NCBI RefSeq assembly: GCF_001186365.1
Contig: NZ_LDTZ01000027.1
Coordinates: forward strand, 1 to 51,622
Source: Gordonia jacobaea
GTDB lineage: Bacteria > Actinomycetota > Actinomycetes > Mycobacteriales > Mycobacteriaceae
DNA length: 51,622 bases
Reading direction: 5' to 3'
Of the stretch, positions 21,759-30,667 are shown piece after piece. Below the pieces are notes generated by a model that made no database searches, was not told where the DNA came from, and was given only the letters and a program-made list of their open reading frames with translations. A program made the position numbers and the translations under genes. Numbering within the stretch: the stretch's first letter is position 1; each line of letters opens with the position of its first letter.

Positions 21759-23719
21759 GCGGGCGCTCCGGCCAGTACCGGTGCGGGCTTTGCCGCCGAA
21801 TCGGTCAGCGAGGCCAGGGGTTTGGTGCGTCCGGCGCGGACACCGTTGGCGATGACGACGATCTCGGCGAGTTCGTGCACCAGCACCACCGCCGCCAACC
21901 CGAGAATCCCGAACAGCGCGAGCGGGATCAAGATCGTGATCAACCCCAACGACAAACCGACGTTTTGCAACATGATCCGGCGAGCCCGACGAGCGTGCTC
22001 GAGAGCCCGCGGCAGGTGCCGCAGGTCCTCACCCATCAACGCCACATCCGCGGTTTCGATAGCGACATCGGTGCCCATCGCGCCCATCGCCACACCGAGG
22101 TCGGCGGTTGCCAGTGCGGGGGCGTCGTTGACGCCGTCGCCGACCATCGCGGTGAACCGGTCGCTGCGCAGTTCGCCCACGATGTGGGCCTTGTCCTCCG
22201 GGCGCAGATCCGCGTGCACGTCCTCGATCCCCGCCTCAGCGGCCAGAGCGGCGGCGGTGCGGGCGTTGTCACCGGTGAGCATCGAGACCCGGATTCCCAG
22301 CGCGTGCAATCGGTCGATGACCTCGTGTGCCTCGGGCCGCAGTTCGTCGCGCACAGCGATCGCACCGATCACCTGGCCGTCGAGCTCGATCAGCACCGCG
22401 GTCGCCCCCGCGTGCTGCATCCGTTCCACATCGGCGGCCAGAACACCCGGTTCGATCCAGCCCGGACGGCCCAGCCGCGCCCGGCGTCCGTCGACGCGGC
22501 CGGTCAACCCGGCACCGGTGACCGCCTCGACGTCGGTGGCGGGAGTGACGGTGTCGACGGCGGCGAGGATGGCGCGGGCGAGGGGATGTTCACTGCGCGA
22601 TTCCAGCGCGGCCGCGACCGCCAGCACCCGGTCCCCGTGCACACCGCCGGTGGCGGCGATCTCGACGACGGCAGGCTTGTTCGCCGTCAGCGTGCCGGTC
22701 TTGTCCAGCGCGACCTCGCGCACCCGGCCCATCGCCTCGAGTGCGGCACCGCCCTTGACCAGCACACCCAGCTTGCTCGCCGCACCGATCGCGGCGACCA
22801 CGGTCACCGGCACCGAGATCGCCAGCGCGCACGGTGAGGCGGCGACCAGCACCACCAGCGCACGTTCGATCCAGGTGACCGGATCCCCGAAGAGCGCGCC
22901 AATCACCGCGATGGCTGTGGCGGCGATCATGATGCCGGGCACCAGCGGTTTGGCGATCTTGTCGGCCAAGCGTTGAGCGTCGCCCTTGCGGGCCTGCTCG
23001 GCCTCCACGATCCGCACGATCCGTGCCAGGGAGTTGTCCTCGGCGGTCGTGGTGACCTCGACGGTCAGCACACCGGTGCCGTTGATCGCCCCGGCGAACA
23101 CCTCCGCGCCCGGCCCGGCTTCCACCGGTACCGATTCGCCGGTGATCGCCGAAACATCCAGCGCGCTACGCCCGTCGACGATCACCCCGTCGGTCGCGAC
23201 CCGCTCACCGGGGCGCACCAGCATCCGATCCCCGACGCGCAGCTCGGCAGGGGCGATGACGGTTTCGGTGCCGTCGCGTAGCACGGTGGCCCGGTCCGGT
23301 ACCAGGTTCAACAGGGCGCGCAGCCCGCGGCGGGTGCGCGCGACCGCGTACTCCTCGAGGCCCTCGCTGATGGAGAACAGGAACGCCAGCATGGCGGCTT
23401 CGCCGACCTCGCCGAGGATCACCGCGCCGATCGCGGCGATCGTCATCAGCGTGCCGACACCGATCTTGCCCTTGGCCAGCCGTTTGAGCGTGGAGGGGAC
23501 GAAGGTGTATGCACCGACGAGCAGTGCGGCGATCTCCAACCCCAACTCGACGGCGCGTGGGCCGCCGGTCCAGCCGACGATCAGTGCCGCGACCAGCAGC
23601 ACTCCGGCGACCGCGGCGACGCGCAGTTCACTGACTTCCCAGAGCTTTTCGGGTTCGCGTTCCTCGGCCTCGCCGTCACCGGCGGGTTCGTCGTGGCCGC
23701 AGCCGCATGCGTCGCTCAT
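21755..23719 (-). CDS. ctpG: P1B-type heavy-metal ATPase (CtpG/CadA-like)
   Basis: 654 residues from ATG 23719; the long frame to 24082 covers cmtR and is rejected. The N-terminus is short and Cys/His-bearing (MSDACGCGHDEP) without an HMA domain. Motifs: ITGES, the transmembrane SPC (AASPCALAIS) in place of CPC, phosphorylation site DKTGTLT, SRSEHPLA, GDGVNDAPAL, and the last helices with HELAEIVVIANGVRAGR. The SPC motif is that of the P1B group moving Co, Zn, Cd or Pb. It overlaps cmtR upstream and lspA downstream by ATGA-type overlaps, forming a cmtR-ctpG-lspA-MFS unit. Confidence 0.92.
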   Translation of the reverse strand: MSDACGCGHDEPAGDGEAEEREPEKLWEVSELRVAAVAGVLLVAALIVGWTGGPRAVELGLEIAALLVGAYTFVPSTLKRLAKGKIGVGTLMTIAAIGAVILGEVGEAAMLAFLFSISEGLEEYAVARTRRGLRALLNLVPDRATVLRDGTETVIAPAELRVGDRMLVRPGERVATDGVIVDGRSALDVSAITGESVPVEAGPGAEVFAGAINGTGVLTVEVTTTAEDNSLARIVRIVEAEQARKGDAQRLADKIAKPLVPGIMIAATAIAVIGALFGDPVTWIERALVVLVAASPCALAISVPVTVVAAIGAASKLGVLVKGGAALEAMGRVREVALDKTGTLTANKPAVVEIAATGGVHGDRVLAVAAALESRSEHPLARAILAAVDTVTPATDVEAVTGAGLTGRVDGRRARLGRPGWIEPGVLAADVERMQHAGATAVLIELDGQVIGAIAVRDELRPEAHEVIDRLHALGIRVSMLTGDNARTAAALAAEAGIEDVHADLRPEDKAHIVGELRSDRFTAMVGDGVNDAPALATADLGVAMGAMGTDVAIETADVALMGEDLRHLPRALEHARRARRIMLQNVGLSLGLITILIPLALFGILGLAAVVLVHELAEIVVIANGVRAGRTKPLASLTDSAAKPAPVLAGAPA

Positions 23720-24105
23720 GCTCGTACCTCCGCGCTCTCCGTCTCGGTGGTGGAGTCGGTGCCGTAGTTCGGGCACAACGCCACCGCATTGCCTGTCGCC
23801 GCGAGCAAGGACTCTGCCGAGGCGAGTAGGTCCATCAACTCCGGGCGGGCCAGGCTGTAGAACACCTGCCGCCCTTGCGGGCGGCCCACGACCAGCCCGC
23901 AGTCGCGCAGGCACGCTACGTGCGCCGATACCGTTGACTGAGCCAGTCCGAGCCCGGCCATCAGGTCCAAGACCCGCGCTTCCCCGCACGCCAGCCGGTG
24001 CACGATCGCCAACCGTGTCGCATCGGAGAGGCTGTGGAACAGGGCCACCGCCGGATCCAACCCCTGCGTCTCGACGAGGCAACCCCCGCCGTCATTAATC
24101 GCCAT
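23716..24105 (-). CDS. cmtR: CmtR-like ArsR-family Cd/Pb sensor
   Basis: 129 residues from ATG 24105. Winged helix: FHSLSDATRLAIVHRLACGE and GLAQSTVSAHVACLRDCGLV. The C-x3-C pair in the recognition helix (HVACLRDC) and a cysteine near the C-terminus (ALCPNYG) match the three Cd/Pb ligands of M. tuberculosis CmtR (Cys57, Cys61, Cys102). It represses a P-type ATPase operon in that organism, and here it is the first gene of such an operon, overlapping the ATPase start. Confidence 0.9.
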   Translation of the reverse strand: MAINDGGGCLVETQGLDPAVALFHSLSDATRLAIVHRLACGEARVLDLMAGLGLAQSTVSAHVACLRDCGLVVGRPQGRQVFYSLARPELMDLLASAESLLAATGNAVALCPNYGTDSTTETESAEVRA

Positions 24106-24220
24106 AAAGCGATGATAGCGGCGAAAGCTATTGATATCGAGTGAGAGTGTGATTAATCTCGTTTCAACGATTACATCGTGATATGGCGATCAATTCGTGG
24201 TCGCTACGGAGGGAGAACGC
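24106..24220. promoter_or_regulatory. divergent region between cmtR and the MMPL gene
   Basis: AT-rich relative to its surroundings. ATAGC (24115-24119) and GCTAT (24127-24131) form an inverted repeat 10 bp upstream of cmtR, a likely CmtR operator. GGAGGGAG precedes the GTG start at 24221. Confidence 0.55.
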
Positions 24221-26481
24221 GTGAACCAGCAGAAGTCCGCCGTCGTCGAGAACTCGCCTCAGCAACCATCGCCGCCGGGCTCGCCCGGAGTGCTATATCG
24301 GTGGGGCGTTCTGATGGCCCGGCGCAGACGTGCGGTCCTGGCGGTCTGGGGACTGCTGCTGGTGGTGTGCGCGGTGGCCTACCCGCTGCTCGAGAACCGG
24401 CTCGGTGCGATGGATTTCGGTGTCGAGGGCTCGGAGTCCACCGAGGTGGATCGCCTGGTTGCCCGGCACTTCCCGCAGTTCGGTACGGAACAGGCGGTCA
24501 TCGTGCTGCAGTCTGGCGCGGTCACCGCCACCGACGCCGAGTTCCGTGCAGCGGTGGCTCGCACGATCACCGCCGCCACCGCGGTCGAGGGCGTGGTCGA
24601 CGTCGTCGGCCCCTACGACGGGCTGCCCGGATCTGATCCCAGATCTCGGCCGACGGTCACGTCGCGATCGCGCTCGCCGGCATGGACGGCGACATGGCCG
24701 AACGCGCGAAAGTCGCGCGCGACCTGCAAGACGCCATCGCCACCACCGGCGACGATTCCATCGACGTAGGGGTCACCGGGTACTCGGCGGTACAGAACGC
24801 GGCCACCGAACTGCAGAACGCCGACCTGGCCCGCGCCGAGGCAATCGGCATCCCGGTCGCGCTGGTCCTGCTCGTCCTCGCCCTCGGCGCCCTGGCCGCA
24901 GCGGCGGTCCCGATCGCAGTGGCCATCGCCGGGATGCTGACCGCGGTCGGAGTGTTGTTCACCCTCACTGCTGTGACCGCGTTCGATTCGCTGACCGTGG
25001 CCATGGCCACCATGGTGGGCCTCGGCGTCGGTATCGACTACGCGATGTTCATCGTCAGCCGCTTCCGCGAAGAACTCACCCACCACACCGGGCCAGACCA
25101 TGCCGCGATCAGCGGCGCCGTCGGTCGCTCCCTCGCCACAGCAGGCAAAACGATTCTGGTCTCGGGCTTGGTGGTGATGATCTCGCTGTGCGCGTTGATC
25201 ATCATCCAGGCACCGATCTTCCGTGGCATCGCCATCGGCGTCGCCACCGCCGTCACCAGTATGCTCACCGTCGCCGTCACCCTGCTACCCGCCCTGCTCG
25301 CCGCCTTGGGCCCGGCTGTCAACCGCGGTAGTCTCCCGGCCCGCTGGCGCCCTGCCGACAGCGCCACCGACGCTCCCGGCGTTCTCGGTGGCCGCTGGGC
25401 GCGCTGGGCGTATCTCGTCATGCGCCGACCCGTCCTCTTCGGCACCGCGGCCGCAGCGGTGCTGGTCCTCGCCGCGCTGCCGGTATTCGGGATCCGCTAC
25501 GGCCTCGACATGGGCACCACCGCCCTCGACGACACCCCGACCGGACGCGCCAGCACCGCATTGAACACCAACTTCCCGCCCGGAGCACTCTCCCCGGTCG
25601 AGATCATCGCCACCGGCCCCAGCGACACCCCACTCACCGCAGACGCCGAAGCACGGGTCAACCGATTCCTGACCGAGATCGACGGCGACGCCCGCATCGA
25701 CACCGTCCTGCCCGCCCAGCTCAATGACGGTCGAATGCTCGCGATGGCGATCCCCTCGGTCACCTTCGACTCGATGGCCGCCACCGACCTCGTCCGCGAC
25801 CTGCGCAACACAGCCGCCGGCGCAGCCGGAGCCGAGATCCGCATCGGCGGCAGCACCGCCGAATTCGTCGATCTCTCCGACGAAATGACCACCAAACTTC
25901 CGCTGGTCGTAGCCCTGGTGCTGACCGCCTCGCTGGTCTTCCTCATCGCCGCTTTCCGCAGTATCGCCTTACCCCTCAAGGCCATCGCGATGAACCTGCT
26001 CGCCACCGGCGCCGCCCTCGGTATCACCGTCGCGGTGTTCCAGTGGGGTCTGGGCGAGAACGTCCTCGACTTCACCAGCCCCGGATTCGTGCAGGTCTAC
26101 CTACCCACCGTGGTGTTCGCGCTACTGTTCGGGCTCTCGATGGACTACGAGGTGTTCCTGATTCGTCGCATCCGCGAATACTGGGACGCCAGCGGCGACA
26201 ACCAGCGCGCCGTCGCGGCCGGGCTCACCCACACCGCACGCCCCATCACCGCGGCCGCCGCGATCATGATCGCCATCTTCGCAAGCTTCCTCACCGCCGA
26301 CATCCTCGAACTCAAACAACTCGGACTCGCCCTTGCCGTCGCCGTCGCCATCGACGCCGTCCTCATCCGCCTCGTCCTCGTCCCCGCCCTCATGCGCCTG
26401 CTCGGCGGCTGGAACTGGTGGCTGCCCGCCCTCAGGTTTCGCCCACCCAACACTCGCGCACCACGGGCCGCCGCTGAGTAG
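24221..26481 (+). pseudogene. MMPL/RND-type transporter with a frameshift
   Basis: From GTG 24221 (RBS GGAGGGAG) frame 1 encodes helix 1 (AVLAVWGLLLVVCAVAYPLL) and the start of the first extracytoplasmic domain up to VVGPYDGLPGSDP. At about 24630-24650 similarity moves to the next frame, which continues QISADGHVAIALAGMDGDMA and the entire remainder: TVAMATMVGLGVGIDYAMFI, ALLFGLSMDYEVFLIRRIRE, and ITAAAAIMIAIFASFL. Together they make a full-length ~750-residue MMPL protein with two six-helix halves and conserved Asp/Tyr pairs. The shift lies at the inverted repeat GATCTG-ATCC-CAGATC. It may be inactive or a sequencing error. Confidence 0.85.
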
Positions 26482-26840
26482 CGCGGCGATCAGACCAGGT
26501 TGATTCGTCGCGGACACGGGACCGGCCGCCGGGGCCACACCGCCCTCGGGGGCAACCGTCACGGCCGGTCTGACCTTCGAGTCGAGTCGAAGGTTCAGGG
26601 TCGCGGGGTGGTGATGATGCGTATTACCCAGCTGGCGCGGCGGAGCGGTGTCCCTGCCACCAGCTGCGGCTCTACGTCGGATCTGGCCGAGTTCGTGGAG
26701 GCCGGACCGTTCCTGGAAGCGTTCCTCGTGTTGATCGTCATCCCACTGACGCTGGCGTGGCTCACCCCAGGTGTACCGCGCGCCGGGACCGGGCAGCGGG
26801 TCTCGGCGCGCGGTGAGCACCGGCGATGGCGCCGTTGATG
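26482..26840 (+). pseudogene. remnants of a MerR regulator start and an arsenite-type permease end
   Basis: A short MerR-family start (MRITQLARRSGVPAT, ATG at 26618) is fused within about 25 codons to FLEAFLVLIVIPLTLAWLTP, a piece of a membrane permease similar to arsenical/bile-acid-type transporters. Neither gene is complete. No intact gene is seen here. Confidence 0.45.
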
Positions 26841-27450
26841 GCTACGGTGCTGATCACCGTGGTGGCCTCGCAGGCGCCAAACTCGGTGACGGCCTGAGCC
26901 AGGTCGCGGCGGTGGTGCGGGCCGGAGTGCCCGCGTCGCCGGAAGGTGTGGCTGCGCAGCCCTCATCGCAGCCGCGGGCGCGAGTCATTGGCGGGACCAG
27001 ATCAGTCCGAGGAGCCCGAGTCCGATGGGCGAATCCGAGCGGTTGGAGCCATGACAGGCTCACCAGCAGCGTGCCGCTGCTCAGTGCTACGGCCGCGATC
27101 AGCAGCGGGGCACCACCGCGCAACAGCCCAGGCAGCAGTGCCGCGGTCCCGATGCAAGCCCGCCAGCGGCGTGTCTAGGTCGCAGCAGCCACAACGGCCT
27201 CCCCCGCAGCTCGCCGAGCCACCGCTGCCTGGCGCTGGGTTCGGTGTCGATGGGACAGGGCAGCAGGGGGATTCGCTGCGCTCGAGCAGGTCTTCGCGTC
27301 CGGCCGCCAGCGCGGCGGCCAGGGTGTCGCCGGACCGCGGTGAGTTCGGCGAGCTCGGCATCGACCTCGGCGAGCTTGACACCCAGTCCCAGCCGCGGTG
27401 AACCCGCCGACGGTGAGCGGCTGCCGAGACGTGAGGGCTGTCGAGGGCGT
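26841..27450 (-). pseudogene. decayed MerR-family 3' end and small membrane segment
   Basis: On the minus strand one frame gives KLAEVDAELAELTAVR and the next DTLAAALAAGREDLL then SPCCPVP, the coiled coil and cysteine tail of a MerR-family regulator, broken by a frameshift near 27340. Further on, TAALLPGLLRGGAPLLIAAV and ALSSGTLLVSLSWLQ form two hydrophobic segments of a small membrane protein. The region occupies the place where cluster 1 has its transporter, lipoprotein and CcdA genes. Confidence 0.5.
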
Positions 27451-27828
27451 TCATGTCCGGTCACCGTCCGGTACCTGGTCGATGCGGGTGCAGCACGTCA
27501 GGGCGGCGGCGTTGTCGGCCGCGAGCAACCGGGCGAGCAGCACCAGTTCGGCCACGCGCGGGTCTCCGACCGTGTACCGCAGCTTCTTGCCGTCACGGCG
27601 CGCGACGATGTATCCGCAATCGGCCAGACACGACAGGTGCACCGACACCCGCGGCTGGGAGATGCCGGCGTGGGCGACGCAGTCGGCCGAGGTGCGTTCG
27701 CCGGCGAGGATGTATTCCAGCAGCTTCAACCGGGTCGGATCCGACAGGGCGCGAAAGAACTTCGCCGTCGTATCCAGATGTGTGCACGCCAGCTCGTCGC
27801 CGGGCACGGCGGTCGTGGACCGGGACAT
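27451..27828 (-). CDS. merR: ArsR/SmtB-family mercury repressor (cluster 2)
   Basis: 125 residues from ATG 27828 with GGAGG seven bases upstream. About 85% identical to the repressor at 1236-1622, including LSCLADCGY, SADCVAHAG and the terminal CC pair (Cys112-113). Differences cluster in the N-terminal dozen residues and the last ten. It is divergent from merA copy 2 across the conserved operator region 27847-27904. With no intact transport gene behind it, only merR itself appears to be expressed from this minus-strand promoter. Confidence 0.9.
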   Translation of the reverse strand: MSRSTTAVPGDELACTHLDTTAKFFRALSDPTRLKLLEYILAGERTSADCVAHAGISQPRVSVHLSCLADCGYIVARRDGKKLRYTVGDPRVAELVLLARLLAADNAAALTCCTRIDQVPDGDRT

Positions 27829-27846
27829 GGGGCACCTCCACACCAC

Positions 27847-27904
27847 TTGAACTATTCGCTTAAGCGCATAGTATGAGCCCTGTAGGTATTCGTCAATGCG
27901 AATA
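27847..27904. promoter_or_regulatory. overlapping divergent mer promoters with dyads (cluster 2)
   Basis: Plus: TTGAAC (27847-27852), 16 bp, TAGTAT (27869-27874). Minus: TTGACG (27896-27891), 17 bp, TACTAT (27873-27868). Dyads: TATTCG-CTTAAG-CGCATA (27853-27870) and TATTCG-N6-CGAATA (27887-27904). Spacing is identical to cluster 1 although the intervening bases differ. Confidence 0.78.
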
Positions 27905-27952
27905 GCAGCCGTTGGCTGGCGACGCGGTTGCTCAACCCCTCAGGAGGCAGGC

Positions 27953-29389
27953 GTGGCCACGACACAATCCCGTCCGGATCTGGCGATCGTCGGGTCCGGT
28001 TCGGCGGCGTTCGCCGCCGCTATCGCCGCGGTCGGCCACGGCAGGTCCGTGGTGATGATCGAGCGCGACACCGTCGGTGGCACCTGCGTGAACGTCGGGT
28101 GTGTGCCGTCGAAGACGTTGCTGGCCGCCGCGGAGGCCCGCCACGCCGCAGCCGCCGCCGACCGGTTTCCCGGCCTGGGTGCCGCTGCGGTGCCGCTGGA
28201 TTTTCCGGGCCTGATCGCCGGTAAGGACGCGCTGGTCGCGCAGCTGCGGGCAAACAAGTACATCGAGCTGGCGGGCGAGTACGGGTGGGAGATCGTCTCC
28301 GGCACGGCAGTGTTCGACGGCACGAGTGCGGCGCCGGGGTTGCGGGTCGGAGCGAACGACGGCGGGACCCGGGTGATCGAGGCTGGCCATTACCTGATCG
28401 CGACCGGTGCGACGCCGTGGATCCCGCCGATCGACGGTCTGGTCGAGGCCGGGTATCTGACCTCGACCACCGCCATGGACCTGAAGCGGCTCCCGGAGTC
28501 GCTGATCGTGATCGGCGGCAACACTGTCGGGCTCGAACAAGCCCAGTTGTTCGCCCGCCTCGGCACCCGGGTGACGGTGATCGAGGCCCTGGGGCGGCTG
28601 GCGCCGGGCGAGGAACCGGAAATCTCGGCCGCGATCGAGGCTGTCTTCGCCGATGAGCATATCGCCGTGTTGACCGCGGCCACCGTCGAGAAGGTCCTGG
28701 CCGGTGGCGGCCACAAGCTGGTGAGCGTGCGCACTCGGGCCAGGGTCAGCGAGCTGCGGGCCGAACACGTGTTGGTCGCGACCGGTCGCCGCCCGAACAC
28801 CGCGGGGCTGGGCCTGGAGGCGGTCGGGGTCGGTGTCGACGGGCGCGGCGCGGTGATCGTCGATGACCGTCAGCGCACCGACAATGCCCGGATCTGGGCG
28901 GCCGGGGACGTGGCCGGGGGCCCGCAGTTCGTGTATGTGGCCGCCGCGCAGGGAACGCTGGTGGCCGACAACGCGTTCGCCGACGCGGATCGGGTCCTGG
29001 ACTACGCCACAGTGCCGCGGCTGACGTTCACCAGCCCCGCCATCGCCGCCGTGGGGCTCACCGAGGCCGAGGCGGTGACGGCCGGATACCGGTGCCGGTG
29101 CCGGACGCTGGCGTTGTCGAGTGTGGCGCGGGCGCTGGTCAATCGCGATACCCGTGGCCTGGCCAAGATCGTCGCCGACGCCGATACCGGCCGGATCTTG
29201 GGCGTGCACGCGCTGGCCGAGGGTGCCGGAGACCTGATCACCGCCGCCGGATACGCGATGACCGCGGGTATGACCGTCGACCGGCTCGCCCACAGCTGGG
29301 CGCCGTATCTGACCATGGCCGAAGCGTTGAAACTGACCGCCCAGACCTTCACCACCGACGTGACGAAACTGTCCTGCTGCGCAGGCTGA
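27953..29389 (+). CDS. merA: mercuric reductase MerA (cluster 2)
   Basis: 478 residues from GTG 27953 with AGGAGG upstream; an in-frame ATG at 27896 lies inside the operator and is rejected. FAD motif GSGSAAFAAAIAA, redox pair Cys45/Cys50 in GGTCVNVGC, NAD(P) region GGNTVGLEQAQLF (cluster 1 has GAGYVGLEQ), IWAAGDVAG and the C-terminal KLSCCAG. Length equals that of the first copy. The main differences lie in the FAD/NADPH linker and the central domain. It is followed by the frameshifted MerR-family gene and the intact merB. Confidence 0.96.
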   Translation: MATTQSRPDLAIVGSGSAAFAAAIAAVGHGRSVVMIERDTVGGTCVNVGCVPSKTLLAAAEARHAAAAADRFPGLGAAAVPLDFPGLIAGKDALVAQLRANKYIELAGEYGWEIVSGTAVFDGTSAAPGLRVGANDGGTRVIEAGHYLIATGATPWIPPIDGLVEAGYLTSTTAMDLKRLPESLIVIGGNTVGLEQAQLFARLGTRVTVIEALGRLAPGEEPEISAAIEAVFADEHIAVLTAATVEKVLAGGGHKLVSVRTRARVSELRAEHVLVATGRRPNTAGLGLEAVGVGVDGRGAVIVDDRQRTDNARIWAAGDVAGGPQFVYVAAAQGTLVADNAFADADRVLDYATVPRLTFTSPAIAAVGLTEAEAVTAGYRCRCRTLALSSVARALVNRDTRGLAKIVADADTGRILGVHALAEGAGDLITAAGYAMTAGMTVDRLAHSWAPYLTMAEALKLTAQTFTTDVTKLSCCAG

Positions 29390-29413
29390 CGATCTCCTCC
29401 AGGAAAGGCCGAG

Positions 29414-29965
29414 ATGAACGGGCACATGACGATCGGCGTGTTGTCGGCGCGGACCGGGGTGAGGGTGAAGGCGTTGCGTGAATACACCGACCTCGGGCTC
29501 ATCCACACCCTGGGGCGCAGCGCGGCCGGCTACCGCCTGTACACCGATGACGCACTGTGGTGTGTGCGGTTCATCGGCGAGCTGCGCGGGCTTGGGCTCA
29601 CCATCGCCGAGATCTGCCAGCTCACCGATGACGCCGTCGATAGTGGAGACGGAGCGGTCGGCGCGCGTCTGGCCGAGCTACTGGAGCGGTCGCGACAGCG
29701 GCTGCACCGCCGGATCAGCGACGCCCAGCAGATCCTCGACCGCATCGACGACTTCACCAGCATCCACCGTGCGCGGTGGGCCGCCGACGATGTGTGCTGG
29801 ACCGAGGTCCGTGCCGATGCCCGACGCGGGCTTGACTCTGCCCCCGGGGGCAGACCCTACCGTCATCGACATCGCACCCGACGCATTCTCGGAAAGGCTG
29901 ACTCTCATGAGCACCGACTCCATTCCCGCCGACGTTTTCGCCACGATCGCACCAGCCGACCGTGA
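29414..29965 (+). pseudogene. MerR-family regulator with C-terminal frameshift (cluster 2)
   Basis: From ATG 29414 the protein matches its cluster 1 copy through the winged helix and coiled coil to ADDVCW. There one base is missing relative to cluster 1 (GAGGTCCGTGC against GGTGACCCGTGC). In the corrected frame the end would be PCRCPTRA and stop at 29833-29835, keeping the Cys-x-Cys motif. As written, the frame runs on for ~45 basic residues to 29965 and overlaps merB by 59 bases. The DNA-binding half is intact, so it may still bind its operator but not sense. A sequencing error is possible. Confidence 0.8.
29832..29863 (+). promoter_or_regulatory. MerR-type promoter for merB (cluster 2)
   Basis: TTGACT (29832-29837), 20-bp spacer, TACCGT (29858-29863). 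The spacer starts with the perfect palindrome CTGCCCCCGGGGGCAG (29838-29853), placed as MerR-family operators are between the two promoter elements. Confidence 0.75.
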
Positions 29966-30548
29966 CCGGGCGCTGCTGCGGGCCGCGCTGCGGCTGCTGG
30001 CCCACGGAGCGCCGGTCACCGTCACGGAGTTGGCGGCCGCAGCCGGTGTCGACGCCGGAGATCTCGAAGAGACACCGATCGGCGCCGACATCGAATACGA
30101 CGAGCAGGGCCGGGTCCTCGGGTGGGGATTGACCCTGAATCCGACCCCGCACCGATTCACCGTCGCAGGCCATCAGCTCTACACCTGGTGTGCGCCCGAC
30201 ACGCTCGTCTTCCCCGCCGTGATCGGGGCGAGCGCACACGTCGAATCCGAGTGCCCGGTTACCGTCAGCGCCGTGCGATTGACCGTCGATCCAGTCACGG
30301 GAGTCACCGACCTGCAACCGGCCGCCGCGATGGTGGCCTTCGTCGACCCCGCCGGGATCCGGGGCGGGCAGGTCCGCGCCACCTGCTGCAATCCGCAGAT
30401 GTTCCTGGCCACTCCCGACGCCGCCGAGCAGTGGCGATCCGAGCATCCTGGGATGACCGTGCTACCGGTCGCCGACGCCTACACCCAGCTCGCACGCCCA
30501 CTGGCCGAGGCGCTCATCGACCCGGCCGGCGAGGCGCCGTGCTGCTGA
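29907..30548 (+). CDS. merB: organomercurial lyase MerB
   Basis: 213 residues from ATG 29907 (GGAAAGG upstream). N-terminal winged-helix-like region (ALRLLAHGAPVTVTELAAAA), then LYTWCAPDTL with Cys95 and Asp98 and GGQVRATCCNPQ with Cys160/161, equivalent to the catalytic Cys96, Asp99 and Cys159 of R831b MerB. The protein ends with APCC. It protonolyses C-Hg bonds, delivering Hg(II) to MerA. It has its own MerR-type promoter. This is the only complete merB in the window; the cluster 1 copy keeps only the first 150 residues. Confidence 0.95.
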   Translation: MSTDSIPADVFATIAPADRDRALLRAALRLLAHGAPVTVTELAAAAGVDAGDLEETPIGADIEYDEQGRVLGWGLTLNPTPHRFTVAGHQLYTWCAPDTLVFPAVIGASAHVESECPVTVSAVRLTVDPVTGVTDLQPAAAMVAFVDPAGIRGGQVRATCCNPQMFLATPDAAEQWRSEHPGMTVLPVADAYTQLARPLAEALIDPAGEAPCC

Positions 30549-30549
30549 C

Positions 30550-30650
30550 TCAGAACAGGGTGTCGCGCACCCACAAGGGCCGGTACCCGGTCGGGCCGAG
30601 CTGGGCGAGTTCGGCGTCGATATCGGTCTTGAACGCGCCGAAGAAGACCT
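30550..30650 (-). pseudogene. C-terminal fragment of an unidentified gene
   Basis: Convergent to merB, a minus-strand frame ends FKTDIDAELAQLGPTGYRPL then WVRDTLF at 30550. It reads like a genuine C-terminus but is cut within about 35 codons by the IS110 remnant. Family not recognised. Confidence 0.35.
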
Positions 30651-30667
30651 CCGATCACACCAAGAGG

